The notes: generated from the sequence alone by a model not told the origin. A DNA stretch of 64,000 nt from Nitrososphaeria archaeon (GCA_029775965.1 JARVJU010000006.1:25599-89598); one strand, 5' to 3'. Shown: positions 1 through 9,106, numbered from the stretch's first letter. A program made the numbers and translations.

Positions 1-10
1 GATCTTTTTG

Positions 11-1105
11 ATGAAAGATGAGTCGATTGTAGATGTTGCCATCGTTGGTGCTGGGATAGTCGGACTGATGTGTGCATACTTTTTTGTTGCAGAGGGATAC
101 AGGGTGATCATATTTGAAAAAGAGCAAGAGGCAGGGCAAGGGGTAACCAAAAATCAATCAGGCGTTATACATGTTGTGCAGCTACCATTCAATTCATTAA
201 AGAGCAAGCTTGCCAGAAGGGGAAACCCCATGTATGATGACATATGCAAAAGGCTGGGGGTAAAGCTAAAAAGACTGTCAGCTCTGCTTGTTATCAACAA
301 AATAGCATCTTATCCAGCGCTGATCATAGGCTATCTTTACTTAAGACTGAATCTACGTGGAAACTTCAAGGTAAGTCTGGTTGGAAAGAAGACTCTGCAG
401 AAGATGGAACCCGAGCTTTCTGACAGTGTTAAGGCTGGAATCAAAATTGATGGCTATGGAGTTGTTGATACAGAAGGCATGGTAGGAAGACTTTCTAACT
501 TTCTTCAGAATAAAGGAGCAAGAATATTCTTCGGATGCGAATTCCTCTCCGGTTCTTGCGGTGATGAGCTGATTCAGATAAGGAGTAGCTGCGGTGAATT
601 CAAGACAAGATTCATTGTAAACGCATCTGGTCTTTACTCGGATGAAGTGTGCAAGAGACTTGGTTTAGAAGTTGCTAAATTGACTCCAGGTCTAGGTGTC
701 ATGCTCGAATGCTCAGGGCTGCAAGTAAACAACATAATTGCACCCTTCAGCCTGATACAGAGCGAAAGGACCAAAGGAGGCGGAATAATCCCCACAACAA
801 AAGGCACAGTATCTATAGGTCCTACATTAAGGTTGATAGATGATAAAAAAGCATACAAAGTTGATGACAGAGATATCATAAGTTTAAAGAAGAAATTCTT
901 TCCTCTTCTAAAGCATGAAGGAGATGTCGTAAGAGTATATTCAGGCGTTAGACCACTATCTCCAACTGGGGACTTTATGGTCTATAGCTTTTGCAACGGG
1001 AGAATAATCTCTCTGCTTGGTATAGAGTCTCCGGGCCTGACTGCAGCACCTGCTATAGCTGAACACGTGCTTCTCTTAGCTAAACAAAGGAGTGATTCTG
1101 GTTAG
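11..1105 (+). CDS. FAD-dependent oxidoreductase of the LhgO/GlpA (DAO) type
   Basis: This is a D-amino-acid-oxidase-fold flavoprotein of about 364 residues. An N-terminal Rossmann dinucleotide motif (GAGIVGL, about residues 13-19) binds FAD. A QSGVIH segment follows near residue 50, matching the NSGVIHAG signature of L-2-hydroxyglutarate oxidases and anaerobic glycerol-3-phosphate dehydrogenases, although the usual HAG reads HVV here. The C-terminal GVRPLSPTGD matches the family's end. It probably oxidises a hydroxyacid or glycerol phosphate and passes electrons to the membrane quinone pool. It opens a tight operon: the FGGY kinase starts 3 nt after its stop, which favours a glycerol-phosphate-like substrate. 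ATG at 11 is preferred over the adjoining TTG at 8. The exact substrate is inferred. Confidence 0.75.
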   Translation: MKDESIVDVAIVGAGIVGLMCAYFFVAEGYRVIIFEKEQEAGQGVTKNQSGVIHVVQLPFNSLKSKLARRGNPMYDDICKRLGVKLKRLSALLVINKIASYPALIIGYLYLRLNLRGNFKVSLVGKKTLQKMEPELSDSVKAGIKIDGYGVVDTEGMVGRLSNFLQNKGARIFFGCEFLSGSCGDELIQIRSSCGEFKTRFIVNASGLYSDEVCKRLGLEVAKLTPGLGVMLECSGLQVNNIIAPFSLIQSERTKGGGIIPTTKGTVSIGPTLRLIDDKKAYKVDDRDIISLKKKFFPLLKHEGDVVRVYSGVRPLSPTGDFMVYSFCNGRIISLLGIESPGLTAAPAIAEHVLLLAKQRSDSG

Positions 1106-1108
1106 GAT

Positions 1109-2476
1109 ATGTATGCATGCATAGATGTGGGCACTACAAACATCAAACTATCGATTTATAATGATGAATTGGATTCAATTAAGCATGAATCTGTCAAAGT
1201 GCCTGTCTCTTCAGAAGGGTTGCAGGACCCATTATTAGTTCTACAGGCAGTGAAACACTTCTTCAAAATAGCAAAAGAGTCAGGTGCAAGGTCAGCAGGA
1301 ATAGCATGCTACAGAAGTTCAATGGTAGCATGGGACAGGGAAGGTAACCCTCTAAGTAGCATAGTTACATGGCTCAGCTCATCATCTGAAAATACGTATA
1401 CCTCTTTATCCAGAATCGTAAGAGCTATAGGCAAGATTCCTCCCTTAGATTTAGTTATATCTCCCGTATCTCCAGCTCTGAGATTTCTTGCTGTACAAAG
1501 AGAATTGGAGAGCAGGTTTGGACGAAATCAGAAAAATATGATCTGGACGCTTGACTCATTTCTGATGTATAATCTTACCAAAACATTCGTCAGCGATGCT
1601 ACAAACTCTGCGCTAACTGGACTCATAGACCCAGCCAGATTCACACCTTTATCCCCTGTTCTTGCTCTTCTAAGAATAAATCCTGACTTTCCTGAGATAG
1701 TGGATAATGCCAGATACTATGGAGAATATGAAGGACTGGAGATAAGAGCTCTTATAGCTGACCAGCAGGCTGCATGCGTAGCTGAAGGTGCACTTGAAGA
1801 AGGCCTTGGGAAAGTTACTAATGGCACTGGCACATTCGTTGATATACCCCTCAGTAAATACAGGAGGATAGATGGACTAATACCTATAGTCATCCTCAGA
1901 CATAATGGAAAGGCAATATACGGAGCAGAAGGTTATCTTCCAACATCAGGATCGGCTGTAGATTTTATGATCCAATCAGGGTTGCTAAAGAGTTATGATG
2001 AGCTTGACAAATTTTTAATGCCAAATGTGTTATTCATACCAGCTCTTGCTGGACTCCAAATACCATCATTGCCAAAGGCCAGAGGGATAATAACCAACAT
2101 AGGTTTGACTACAAGCAGGGAAGAGATCCTTTCTTCTTTGCTTTTGTCAATATCATTCCACGTAAGGTATGTTATAGAGAAATATGCAGGTAGACTGAGC
2201 AAGCTTAGGGCTGATGGCAAGCTATCTATCAGCAATAGTTTACTGAAACTTATATCCTCATCTACAGGTCTTCCAGTTGAAAGGTTCAAAGATGTTGAGG
2301 CAACTCAGAGGGGTCTAGCCATACTTCAGAAGATAAGCCTCGGAAAAATGGGGCTGAATGACATAGATAATAATAGGCCGGAGTTAATTAATGGAGAAAG
2401 AATAGAAGGATTGGAGGATGCGTATAAAAGATGGAAAGGAATGCTGAACTCATTAAGGAATTATCAGAGTTCGTAG
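1109..2476 (+). CDS. FGGY-family carbohydrate kinase
   Basis: A two-domain ASKHA sugar/polyol kinase of 455 residues, somewhat shorter than glycerol kinase (about 500). The N-terminal phosphate-1 loop is IDVGTTNIK (residues 5-13). The catalytic Asp lies in ADQQAA near residue 217, matching the GDQqAA motif of glycerol kinases, and is followed by GKVTNGTGTF, the counterpart of the K-T-x-GTG adenosine loop. It should phosphorylate a polyol or sugar with ATP. Being sandwiched between a GlpA-like flavoprotein and an AGPS-like flavoenzyme makes glycerol, dihydroxyacetone or an alkylglycerol plausible substrates, but the sequence alone does not decide this. Its 3' end overlaps the next gene by 46 nt. 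Confidence 0.8.
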   Translation: MYACIDVGTTNIKLSIYNDELDSIKHESVKVPVSSEGLQDPLLVLQAVKHFFKIAKESGARSAGIACYRSSMVAWDREGNPLSSIVTWLSSSSENTYTSLSRIVRAIGKIPPLDLVISPVSPALRFLAVQRELESRFGRNQKNMIWTLDSFLMYNLTKTFVSDATNSALTGLIDPARFTPLSPVLALLRINPDFPEIVDNARYYGEYEGLEIRALIADQQAACVAEGALEEGLGKVTNGTGTFVDIPLSKYRRIDGLIPIVILRHNGKAIYGAEGYLPTSGSAVDFMIQSGLLKSYDELDKFLMPNVLFIPALAGLQIPSLPKARGIITNIGLTTSREEILSSLLLSISFHVRYVIEKYAGRLSKLRADGKLSISNSLLKLISSSTGLPVERFKDVEATQRGLAILQKISLGKMGLNDIDNNRPELINGERIEGLEDAYKRWKGMLNSLRNYQSS

Positions 2477-3780
2477 AGACAGATACAGATGTAGAAGAAT
2501 ATCTGAGGGACTGGTGGCAGTATCTTAGCATAGAGGGGTCTGTGAAAGGGAGTGCAATAGTTGTGGTGAGACCCAAGAGTGAGGAAGAGGTGAAGAATGT
2601 GATTAAGTTTGCTTCATCTCATAAGATACCTATTACATGCAGAGGGGGTGGAAGCTCTGTTACTGGCTCTTCTGTGCCTCTTGGTGGTATAGTTGTTGAT
2701 ATGTCAAAGATGGATAAGGTTGTGCAGATAGATAGTATTAACTACACAGTAACTGTGCAGGCAGGAAAGAAGCTGTCAGACTTGGAGAGAGAATTAAACA
2801 GCCTAGGGTTCACTCTTGGGCATTTTCCTCAGTCATTTCATATAGCCACGGTAGGAGGTTTTATATCTACAATGGGGACAGGCGAGTATAGCGGAAGATA
2901 CGGAGGTATAGAGGATTCATGCATGAGCGTCAGAGTCGTTCTTCCCGATGGCAAGCTAGTAGAGACAAAAAGTAGCAATTCACCAAGGTCATCTACAGGC
3001 CCAGACCTGACCAGATTGTTCATAGGCGCAGAAGGGTATTTTGGCATAATTACTCAGGCCAAGCTGAAGATATCAAAAATAGAAAAATATCAGCTGAAGG
3101 TTGCATATTCATTTAGCAAAATAGATGAGGCATTATCTTCTGCAAGGGACCTTTTAGGGCTCGATATCCATCCGGCCGTATGCAGAATATATGAAGAAAC
3201 AGAGGCTTCTTTGCTCCTCAACCTGAACAAAGTTGTGATGCTTCTGATATACACATTTGCGAGTGATAAGCTAGGGCAGCTGATAAAGGACGAATTGGTT
3301 AGTTTAATACATGGTAAAGAGGAGGACTCTGCTCTTGTTGATAAATGGCTTGAAATAAGATTCAAGTACAGGGAGCAGATGGACACCTTCAGGGCTTCAG
3401 GTTTAATCGTAGATACAGCTGAGCTCGGGTGCGGTTGGGATAAAGCATCAGAGCTGTATTATGATACAGTATCTGCTCTGAGATCTTTGGATGGTGTGCA
3501 GGGAGTAGGTATGCATATCTCTCACATCTACAATCAGGGCGTCTGCTTATACTTTACAATTCTATTTGAGCCATCACTGCAGCTCTATAAGAGAATCTGG
3601 GATACGTTGCATAACATAATGTCAAAGAATAACGGAACTATCTCCCACCATCACGGAGTTGGAATGTTGAAGGCTGAATTCGTAAAGAGAGAAGTGCCTT
3701 TTGAGCTACTAAAGGGTATCAAGAAATCTCTAGATCCAAGCTACATTATGAATAATGGGAAGCTCTTCAGCAACACTTAA
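2431..3780 (+). CDS. FAD-linked oxidase resembling alkylglycerone-phosphate synthase / GlcD
   Basis: A 449-residue FAD_binding_4 (VAO-type) flavoprotein. The N-terminal FAD domain carries CRGGGSSVTGSS (about 70-81) and GGFISTMGTGEYSGRYGG (about 145-162). The C-terminal cap contains the segment HHHGVGMLKAEF and the ending LDPSYIMNNGKLF. The triple-His HHHGVG element and the preceding YNQGVCLYFT are hallmarks of the alkyldihydroxyacetonephosphate synthase branch. D-lactate dehydrogenases and glycolate oxidases end differently. It may make or break an ether or ester bond on a glycerone phosphate, or simply oxidise a 2-hydroxyacid. The next gene encodes an SCP2 lipid carrier, which favours a lipid substrate. 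The function is inferred. Confidence 0.75.
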   Translation: MERNAELIKELSEFVETDTDVEEYLRDWWQYLSIEGSVKGSAIVVVRPKSEEEVKNVIKFASSHKIPITCRGGGSSVTGSSVPLGGIVVDMSKMDKVVQIDSINYTVTVQAGKKLSDLERELNSLGFTLGHFPQSFHIATVGGFISTMGTGEYSGRYGGIEDSCMSVRVVLPDGKLVETKSSNSPRSSTGPDLTRLFIGAEGYFGIITQAKLKISKIEKYQLKVAYSFSKIDEALSSARDLLGLDIHPAVCRIYEETEASLLLNLNKVVMLLIYTFASDKLGQLIKDELVSLIHGKEEDSALVDKWLEIRFKYREQMDTFRASGLIVDTAELGCGWDKASELYYDTVSALRSLDGVQGVGMHISHIYNQGVCLYFTILFEPSLQLYKRIWDTLHNIMSKNNGTISHHHGVGMLKAEFVKREVPFELLKGIKKSLDPSYIMNNGKLFSNT

Positions 3781-3790
3781 ATGAAAAATA

Positions 3791-4210
3791 ATGTTATTAT
3801 TCTGTATGCCAAAGTTTCCAAGTTCACAGTGGGTGGAAGAATATGCAAAGAAACTCAACGAAAATGATGCTTACAAAGATGCTGGCAAGACTTGGGAAGG
3901 TGACCTTGTCTTTGTTGTTGAAAAAGATCAGTCTTTTCCGAAGGATGTATACATATACCTGGACCTTTACCATGGTGAATGCAGAAAGGCGGTTTATGCA
4001 GAATCATTAGATCAGATACCCAAGGCTGCATTTACGTACAAAGGTCCTTATTCAAACTGGAGAAGGCTGATAAATAAGGAGATAGACCCGATACAAGGTA
4101 TACTGACAGGGAAATTCAAACTCGAAGGTTCCATGATGAAGATAATGAGATATACAAAGGCTGCTAAGGAAATGGTTAACACAGCTACAATGGTACAGAC
4201 AGAATTCTAG
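3791..4210 (+). CDS. SCP2 sterol-carrier-like lipid-binding protein
   Basis: A 139-residue single-domain SCP2-fold protein. The beginning PKFPSSQWVEEY, the segment KTWEGDLVFVVE, and the central DPIQGILTGKFKLEG, where the lipid-pocket helix begins, are the conserved stretches of archaeal and bacterial SCP2 proteins. SCP2 domains bind acyl or isoprenoid chains and present them to enzymes. Residue 6 (ATG at 3806) is an equally plausible start. The gene lies 10 nt after the AGPS-like flavoenzyme, and its stop abuts the alcohol dehydrogenase reading frame. A cytosolic lipid-ligand role in this operon is therefore likely. Confidence 0.8.
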   Translation: MLLFCMPKFPSSQWVEEYAKKLNENDAYKDAGKTWEGDLVFVVEKDQSFPKDVYIYLDLYHGECRKAVYAESLDQIPKAAFTYKGPYSNWRRLINKEIDPIQGILTGKFKLEGSMMKIMRYTKAAKEMVNTATMVQTEF

Positions 4211-4221
4211 TGTTGATTGCA

Positions 4222-5358
4222 ATGTGGTTCTTCAGGTCTCCAGAAATAGTCTTTGGTGAAGATTCTCTATCTTATCTTTCCACTCTTGATTTGAAAAGGG
4301 TTGTTATAGTGACTGACAGATATCTCAAGGAGAGTAAAGTCATATCTATGGTGAAGAATAGTCTTCCAGCATCTGCGCAGATAGTTGTTGTAGGGGATGT
4401 TCCTGCAGAACCAAGCTTTGATGATATGCTTCCTTCATTAGAGAATGTGAGAAACTTTTCTCCAGATTGGTTTATAGCAGTGGGAGGAGGCTCTTCTATA
4501 GATACTGCTAAGATACTTTTCGCACTTTATGAAAGGCCTGACCTTTCTGTGTATGATATCACGCCCATTGTCAAATTAAACCTGAGAAAGAAGAGCAGAT
4601 TGATAGCAATACCTACAACCAGTGGAACTGGCTCCGAGTGCTCATGGGCAGCTGTAGTTTCTGAGCGAGGAGAAAAGAGGAAGAATGAACTTGCATCAAA
4701 AGAGATTCTGCCTGATATAGCCATTTTAGACCCGAAGATGGTGATTGATCTGCCAGAGGAGCAGACAAGGAATACAGCAACAGATGCTATTGTTCATGCT
4801 ATAGAGTCATATGTCAGCTCCTGGAGAAATCCATATTCAGATGCTCTAGCTGAAAAGGCGATCGAATTGATAACAGGCAACCTGCCTTCAGTTCTTATTA
4901 AAGCTGACAACATTAAGGCAAGAGAGCAGGTGCATATAGGGGCATCAATGGCTGGACTATCATTTTCTAACTCTCAAATAGGTCTGGCTCATGCTCTAGG
5001 CCATGCTTTCGGAGCATTATTCAAGATCCCGCATGGTAAATCTGTAGGCATCTTTCTGCCAAGCGTTGTCAGATTCAATTATCCATACTGCAGCGATAGG
5101 TACGATAGGCTTAATGCAATCTTTCCTGAAGATATAAGAGAAAAGAAACTTGACCTGACTCTGGAGAATTTTTTGAACAAGATAGGACAGCCTTTAAAAA
5201 TACATCAAATGGGAATAGATGAGAAGAATTATAGCAACCAAGTTGAAACTATTGTAGAACTTGCAAGCGAGTCTACAGGAATAACAACAAATCCGAGAGA
5301 TGCAAACAGAGAAGATATAAGGAACATAGCTATGAGTGTGGTGAACTTATCAAAATGA
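4222..5358 (+). CDS. Iron-containing alcohol dehydrogenase
   Basis: A group III (Fe-ADH) dehydrogenase of 378 residues from ATG 4222; the open frame reaches GTG 4210. Visible are the NAD-binding GGGSSIDTAK, the SGTGSE segment, and the metal-binding region GLAHALGHAFG followed by IPHGKSVG, which supplies the His ligands. Such enzymes interconvert alcohols and aldehydes with NAD(P)H. Its 3' end overlaps the aldehyde dehydrogenase start as ATGA, so the two are translationally coupled and probably take an alcohol through the aldehyde to the acid. The chain length of the substrate cannot be read from sequence. Members of this fold also act on lactaldehyde, butanol or glycerol. Confidence 0.85.
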   Translation: MWFFRSPEIVFGEDSLSYLSTLDLKRVVIVTDRYLKESKVISMVKNSLPASAQIVVVGDVPAEPSFDDMLPSLENVRNFSPDWFIAVGGGSSIDTAKILFALYERPDLSVYDITPIVKLNLRKKSRLIAIPTTSGTGSECSWAAVVSERGEKRKNELASKEILPDIAILDPKMVIDLPEEQTRNTATDAIVHAIESYVSSWRNPYSDALAEKAIELITGNLPSVLIKADNIKAREQVHIGASMAGLSFSNSQIGLAHALGHAFGALFKIPHGKSVGIFLPSVVRFNYPYCSDRYDRLNAIFPEDIREKKLDLTLENFLNKIGQPLKIHQMGIDEKNYSNQVETIVELASESTGITTNPRDANREDIRNIAMSVVNLSK

Positions 5359-6842
5359 AGAGATATGGTAATTTTATAGACGGAGTTATGGACTTCGACG
5401 GAGAAGAAGAGGTACTTTATAGTCCTGCAGATGGCAGGCAGATAGCAGTTATAACAAAGGCAAACTATGAGAAAGCCAAGGAAGCTATAGATTCTGCCGA
5501 GCATACCTTCAAAAATGTCTGGTCAAGTATATCATTGCAGAGAAGAAGACAACTTTTGCTCAGACTATCAGAAATCGTTCAGGAAAGGTCTGATGAATAC
5601 GCATTACTCGAATCTCTGAACACTGGTAAGACACTACGACAAAGTATGTTCATGGACATACCCCTAGGTATAGAGCATATATCCTATTTTGCTGAGAAGG
5701 CTGAGTTCAGAGATAGCAGAGAGATCGAGCATCCGGAATATCCCGGTACAAAAGGCATAGTACAGTATCTGCCTCTTGGTGTTGTTGCAGCTATAGCTCC
5801 ATGGAATGTGCCATTTCTCATGGCTGTCTGGAAGATTGCTCCTGCCCTTCTTGCTGGTAATACTGTTGTGCTGAAGCCTTCTCACTATACCCCTTTAACA
5901 GCGCTTGAGCTTGCAGAAGATGCCAAAAAAGCAGGCTTCCCCGATGGAGTGCTAAATGTAGTAGTTGGCGATGGAAGTACTGTCGGAAATGCTCTGATAG
6001 AAAGTGAGAAGGTAAATCATGTCAGCTTCACAGGCTCCACAAGGACAGGAAAGGAGGTGATGATGAAGTCATCATCCAGTTTTAAGAAGATAACACTTGA
6101 GTTGGGAGGCAAGTCTCCGAATATAGTGTTTGACGATGCTGATCTGAATAGAGCGGCAAAAGGAATACTGTTCGGGATATACCTTAACTCAGGCCAGCTG
6201 TGTGAGTCTGGAAGCAGACTTCTCGTCCAGTCTGACATCAAGAATAAACTGATGGAAAAGATAAGATACTATATGGCAAGGATGAGGGCAGGCAATCCTA
6301 CAGATATGGAGACTGATATAAGCGCTATTACAACTCAGGAGCAGAGGAATAAGATAATAGAGATAGTAGAAAGAAGTAAAGACAAGGGGGCAGATGTTCT
6401 TTATTCAAAAGAGATATCCGGCAAGGTGCCTGAGAAAGGGATATTTTACCCTCCAACATTACTTGATAATGTTTCTAGCGATATGGATGCAGCAAGGGAG
6501 GAGATCTTTGGGCCGGTTCTGGCTGTTATGGAATTCAAAGACGAAGATGAGGCAGTTAGGATAGCTAATGATACAGACTATGGGCTTGCAGCTGGAGTAT
6601 GGTCTAAAGATATTGAGAAAGCAAATAGAGTAGCTAATAGAATTCTGGCCGGGACAATATGGATAAACGAGTATCACCTTCTGTCTGCTGCTGCACCAAG
6701 AGGGGGATTCAAGAAGAGCGGAATAGGAAGAGAGCTTGGGTTGGAAGGTATACTTGAGATGACGCAAACTAGACACATCTTCATAAATGAATCTGGCACT
6801 GACCTCAGTGATGTAGCATACGCCCTCGTTGTAAATGAATGA
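5355..6842 (+). CDS. NAD(P)-dependent aldehyde dehydrogenase
   Basis: A full-length 495-residue ALDH superfamily member. Recognisable are the cofactor segments PWNVPF and KPSHYTP, the FTGSTRTGK loop, the general base Glu in LELGGKSPN, and the nucleophilic Cys in NSGQLCESGSR. The C-terminal region has EEIFGPVL and the GGFKKSGIGRELG motif. It oxidises an aldehyde irreversibly to the carboxylic acid. Its start overlaps the alcohol dehydrogenase stop by 4 nt, so it probably removes the aldehyde made by that enzyme. It is the last gene of the operon; an inverted repeat directly follows its stop codon. Confidence 0.9.
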   Translation: MKRYGNFIDGVMDFDGEEEVLYSPADGRQIAVITKANYEKAKEAIDSAEHTFKNVWSSISLQRRRQLLLRLSEIVQERSDEYALLESLNTGKTLRQSMFMDIPLGIEHISYFAEKAEFRDSREIEHPEYPGTKGIVQYLPLGVVAAIAPWNVPFLMAVWKIAPALLAGNTVVLKPSHYTPLTALELAEDAKKAGFPDGVLNVVVGDGSTVGNALIESEKVNHVSFTGSTRTGKEVMMKSSSSFKKITLELGGKSPNIVFDDADLNRAAKGILFGIYLNSGQLCESGSRLLVQSDIKNKLMEKIRYYMARMRAGNPTDMETDISAITTQEQRNKIIEIVERSKDKGADVLYSKEISGKVPEKGIFYPPTLLDNVSSDMDAAREEIFGPVLAVMEFKDEDEAVRIANDTDYGLAAGVWSKDIEKANRVANRILAGTIWINEYHLLSAAAPRGGFKKSGIGRELGLEGILEMTQTRHIFINESGTDLSDVAYALVVNE

Positions 6843-6873
6843 TAGAATACTTCATTAATACAATGATTCTATC
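6841..6873. terminator. Inverted repeat after the aldehyde dehydrogenase gene
   Basis: Perfect 8-bp arms GATAGAAT (6841-6848) and ATTCTATC (6866-6873) enclose a 17-nt loop. The left arm begins inside the TGA stop codon. It could stabilise the 3' end of the catabolic operon mRNA or act as an operator for the methyltransferase starting at 6880. There is no T-run, so it is not a bacterial-style terminator. Confidence 0.3.
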
Positions 6874-6879
6874 GTAGGC

Positions 6880-7452
6880 ATGCACTGGCACGACGATGCT
6901 ATTTCAAGGCTCATCTCTGATGAGAGGAAGAAATGGCAGAACCCTGAAAGGATAATAAATGAAATAGGTTTGGAAGAAGATTACGTTGTATGCGATCTAG
7001 CCTGTGGTCCTGGGTTCTTCACTCTAGAGTTCGCCAGCAGGCTAGGGAATAAAGGAAAGGTATATGCTGTAGATGCAAGCGCAAAAATGCTTGATCACCT
7101 CCGAAAAGAAATTGCATCAAGGAATATTACTGCAAGCATTATTATCATCAACTCTGATGTTCTGAAGACAGAAATACCTTCAGTTGCTGCTGACCTTGTC
7201 TTTTTTGCAAATGTACTGCATGATATTGATGATAAGAAAGGATTCCTAAGGGAGGTGAAGAGAATATGCAAGAAGAAAGCAAAGGTGGTAGATATTGATT
7301 GGCATAAAGATAGCATGGGGTTCGGTCCACCGTACGGTATAAGATTGAGTGAAGAAGAGGCACTTAAGATGATATCTGACTCTGGATTCAAGTTTGTAAG
7401 AAGAATGTATGGAGGCGACTTTCATTATGGACTCCTTTTTTCAAACTCTTAA
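6880..7452 (+). CDS. Class I SAM-dependent methyltransferase
   Basis: A 190-residue Methyltransf_11/25-type enzyme. Motif I is VCDLACGPGFFTLEFA, followed by the acidic VYAVDASAKML (motif II), the segment DLVFFANVLHDI (motif IV region), and a basic VKRICKKKAKV stretch preceding motif VI. It is the usual length of a minimal UbiE-like methyltransferase. It uses S-adenosylmethionine; the acceptor is unknown. It is separated from the upstream operon by a hairpin and is convergent with the membrane protein at 7492. Confidence 0.8.
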   Translation: MHWHDDAISRLISDERKKWQNPERIINEIGLEEDYVVCDLACGPGFFTLEFASRLGNKGKVYAVDASAKMLDHLRKEIASRNITASIIIINSDVLKTEIPSVAADLVFFANVLHDIDDKKGFLREVKRICKKKAKVVDIDWHKDSMGFGPPYGIRLSEEEALKMISDSGFKFVRRMYGGDFHYGLLFSNS

Positions 7453-7491
7453 TCACTAACAACTGCAATTTTTCTTCTCTGAGTGCAATAT

Positions 7492-9051
7492 TCAACCTGG
7501 AACTTCTTTGGGCTGAAGTCCTAAGACTAAATTTACGTTTCTTCCAAAAGAGTTGATAAAGTTTCTTTCTCCGTACTTATCTACGAACAGCTTTACAAGC
7601 TTCCTGACCTGCTTCCTATCATCAACCCTATAGACCATTGCGCTGTATCTTCTGCCTAAAACATCAAACGACACAGATTTCTGCTCTAGTATTGATTCCT
7701 GCTTCGGGATTATAAAATATTCTCCATTCTTATAAATAAACCAGAACGGTCTGTCTTCTACCCTTATTTCAGCTATCTCCCTACTAGTCTTTTCATCTAT
7801 AGTACTGTGATGCACCTTTTGTAGCATTTCTTTCTTCTTTCCTATATTGTGTATCATAAACAGAAACCACGCCATAGAGATGAGAATCAGAGGACCCGAT
7901 AAAGCCTCCCAGCTAGGAAGAGGTGCATTTACAAGGCTAAATGCATCACCGACAGCCCTTATGACAAGCCCTGCGTTCAGTATTAGCACAGGATAGTATG
8001 ATAGGCCTGTAGTAGGACCTCTTCTTCCAAGTAATCCGGGTAAAAGCATCGGGGCAAAACATAATATGGTTGAGCCTATGAAACCTATTGCAACGGAATG
8101 TATAGATAAATCCCTGAAGATGAATATCGATGAGTCTGTAATCTCATATATAATACCTATTACAAGACCGACAAGAAGCCAGAAGAATGCTAACAGCATA
8201 CTGAGATCATTATACTTCATTATTTTATAGTGCATCTGGGTCATCGACGGTCTGTACATAAGAGGATGAGCAAGCTCGAATATTCTCAGCGATATTATAG
8301 CCATAACAGCTGCAAGAAGAAAGAGGAGAGTTCCCAAGAGCTGAAGTATATTATCAGATAAGAGCAAAGATAAAAACGAGATCGCCACAGCCGATGCCTG
8401 AAACAGAGATGTCATTTTTGTAAAGGTTATCCTGTAATCGCATTGCCTGAAACTTACTGACCTTATCTCTACTGCATATATCATGGAGCCAGCAAAGCCT
8501 AACAGGGAAAGTTCAAGGGAGCCAGGGGAGAATAAATCTGTATGAAGATAAGATGCTGAGCTCAGAATCAAAGACGAAAAGAAGGCTGAAACAGCAGCTG
8601 TCATTATTAAAGGGTCTGTTTCAGGGAAGACACCCTTCTTGATCAGAGTGACTTTGATTATCTGCACCATAAAAATAAGGGTAGCTAGTGAAAAAAGAAT
8701 GGAAAAGATAAGAAAATACTTGTACAAGTAGTCGGACACAATAAAGCCTATATTCGCAACAGTCAGAAGTGCATAATTCAGGTATGCCATCCTAATAGAA
8801 GAGATTGTGGATGCCTTGAACCTTGGGACTAGTATGTATGCAACGCCCATTATGAATTCAAATATAAAGCCATATATCTGTGCAGATGGATGAACGTGAA
8901 GGTCTACAGGGGTTAATTTAACAGAAATACCTGATATACTTGCAAGTAAAGCAGAGCCTACAGCAGTTCCAAAAAAAGCAATCACAGAGCCGGTAGCTAT
9001 AAAAAGAAGTGTAAGAAGGCGAAGAGGATTCCTCTTCGATTCTGATACCAT
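7492..9051 (-). CDS. NnrS-like / haem-copper-oxidase-like polytopic membrane protein
   Basis: A 519-residue protein with about 12 hydrophobic segments. Near residue 50 is DLHVHPSAQIYGFIFEF. A later segment runs HSVAIGFIGS, then PMLLPGLLGRR. Both patterns recall NnrS proteins and the His-bearing helices of haem-copper oxidase subunit I. The protein at 9605-10762 shares the second pattern, so the two are paralogues. The last roughly 80 residues are soluble (RPFWFIYKNGEYF, then GRRYSAMVYRV) and faintly resemble a flavin-type split-barrel domain. NnrS proteins are linked to nitric-oxide metabolism, which suits the hemerythrin and nitrate reductase neighbours. The assignment is by resemblance only. 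Confidence 0.5.
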   Translation of the reverse strand: MVSESKRNPLRLLTLLFIATGSVIAFFGTAVGSALLASISGISVKLTPVDLHVHPSAQIYGFIFEFIMGVAYILVPRFKASTISSIRMAYLNYALLTVANIGFIVSDYLYKYFLIFSILFSLATLIFMVQIIKVTLIKKGVFPETDPLIMTAAVSAFFSSLILSSASYLHTDLFSPGSLELSLLGFAGSMIYAVEIRSVSFRQCDYRITFTKMTSLFQASAVAISFLSLLLSDNILQLLGTLLFLLAAVMAIISLRIFELAHPLMYRPSMTQMHYKIMKYNDLSMLLAFFWLLVGLVIGIIYEITDSSIFIFRDLSIHSVAIGFIGSTILCFAPMLLPGLLGRRGPTTGLSYYPVLILNAGLVIRAVGDAFSLVNAPLPSWEALSGPLILISMAWFLFMIHNIGKKKEMLQKVHHSTIDEKTSREIAEIRVEDRPFWFIYKNGEYFIIPKQESILEQKSVSFDVLGRRYSAMVYRVDDRKQVRKLVKLFVDKYGERNFINSFGRNVNLVLGLQPKEVPG

Positions 9052-9106
9052 AAAGTCCCTTCTTCACTATCCTTTTTAAAAAATCTTTCAATCAAAATTT
9101 GTTGCG

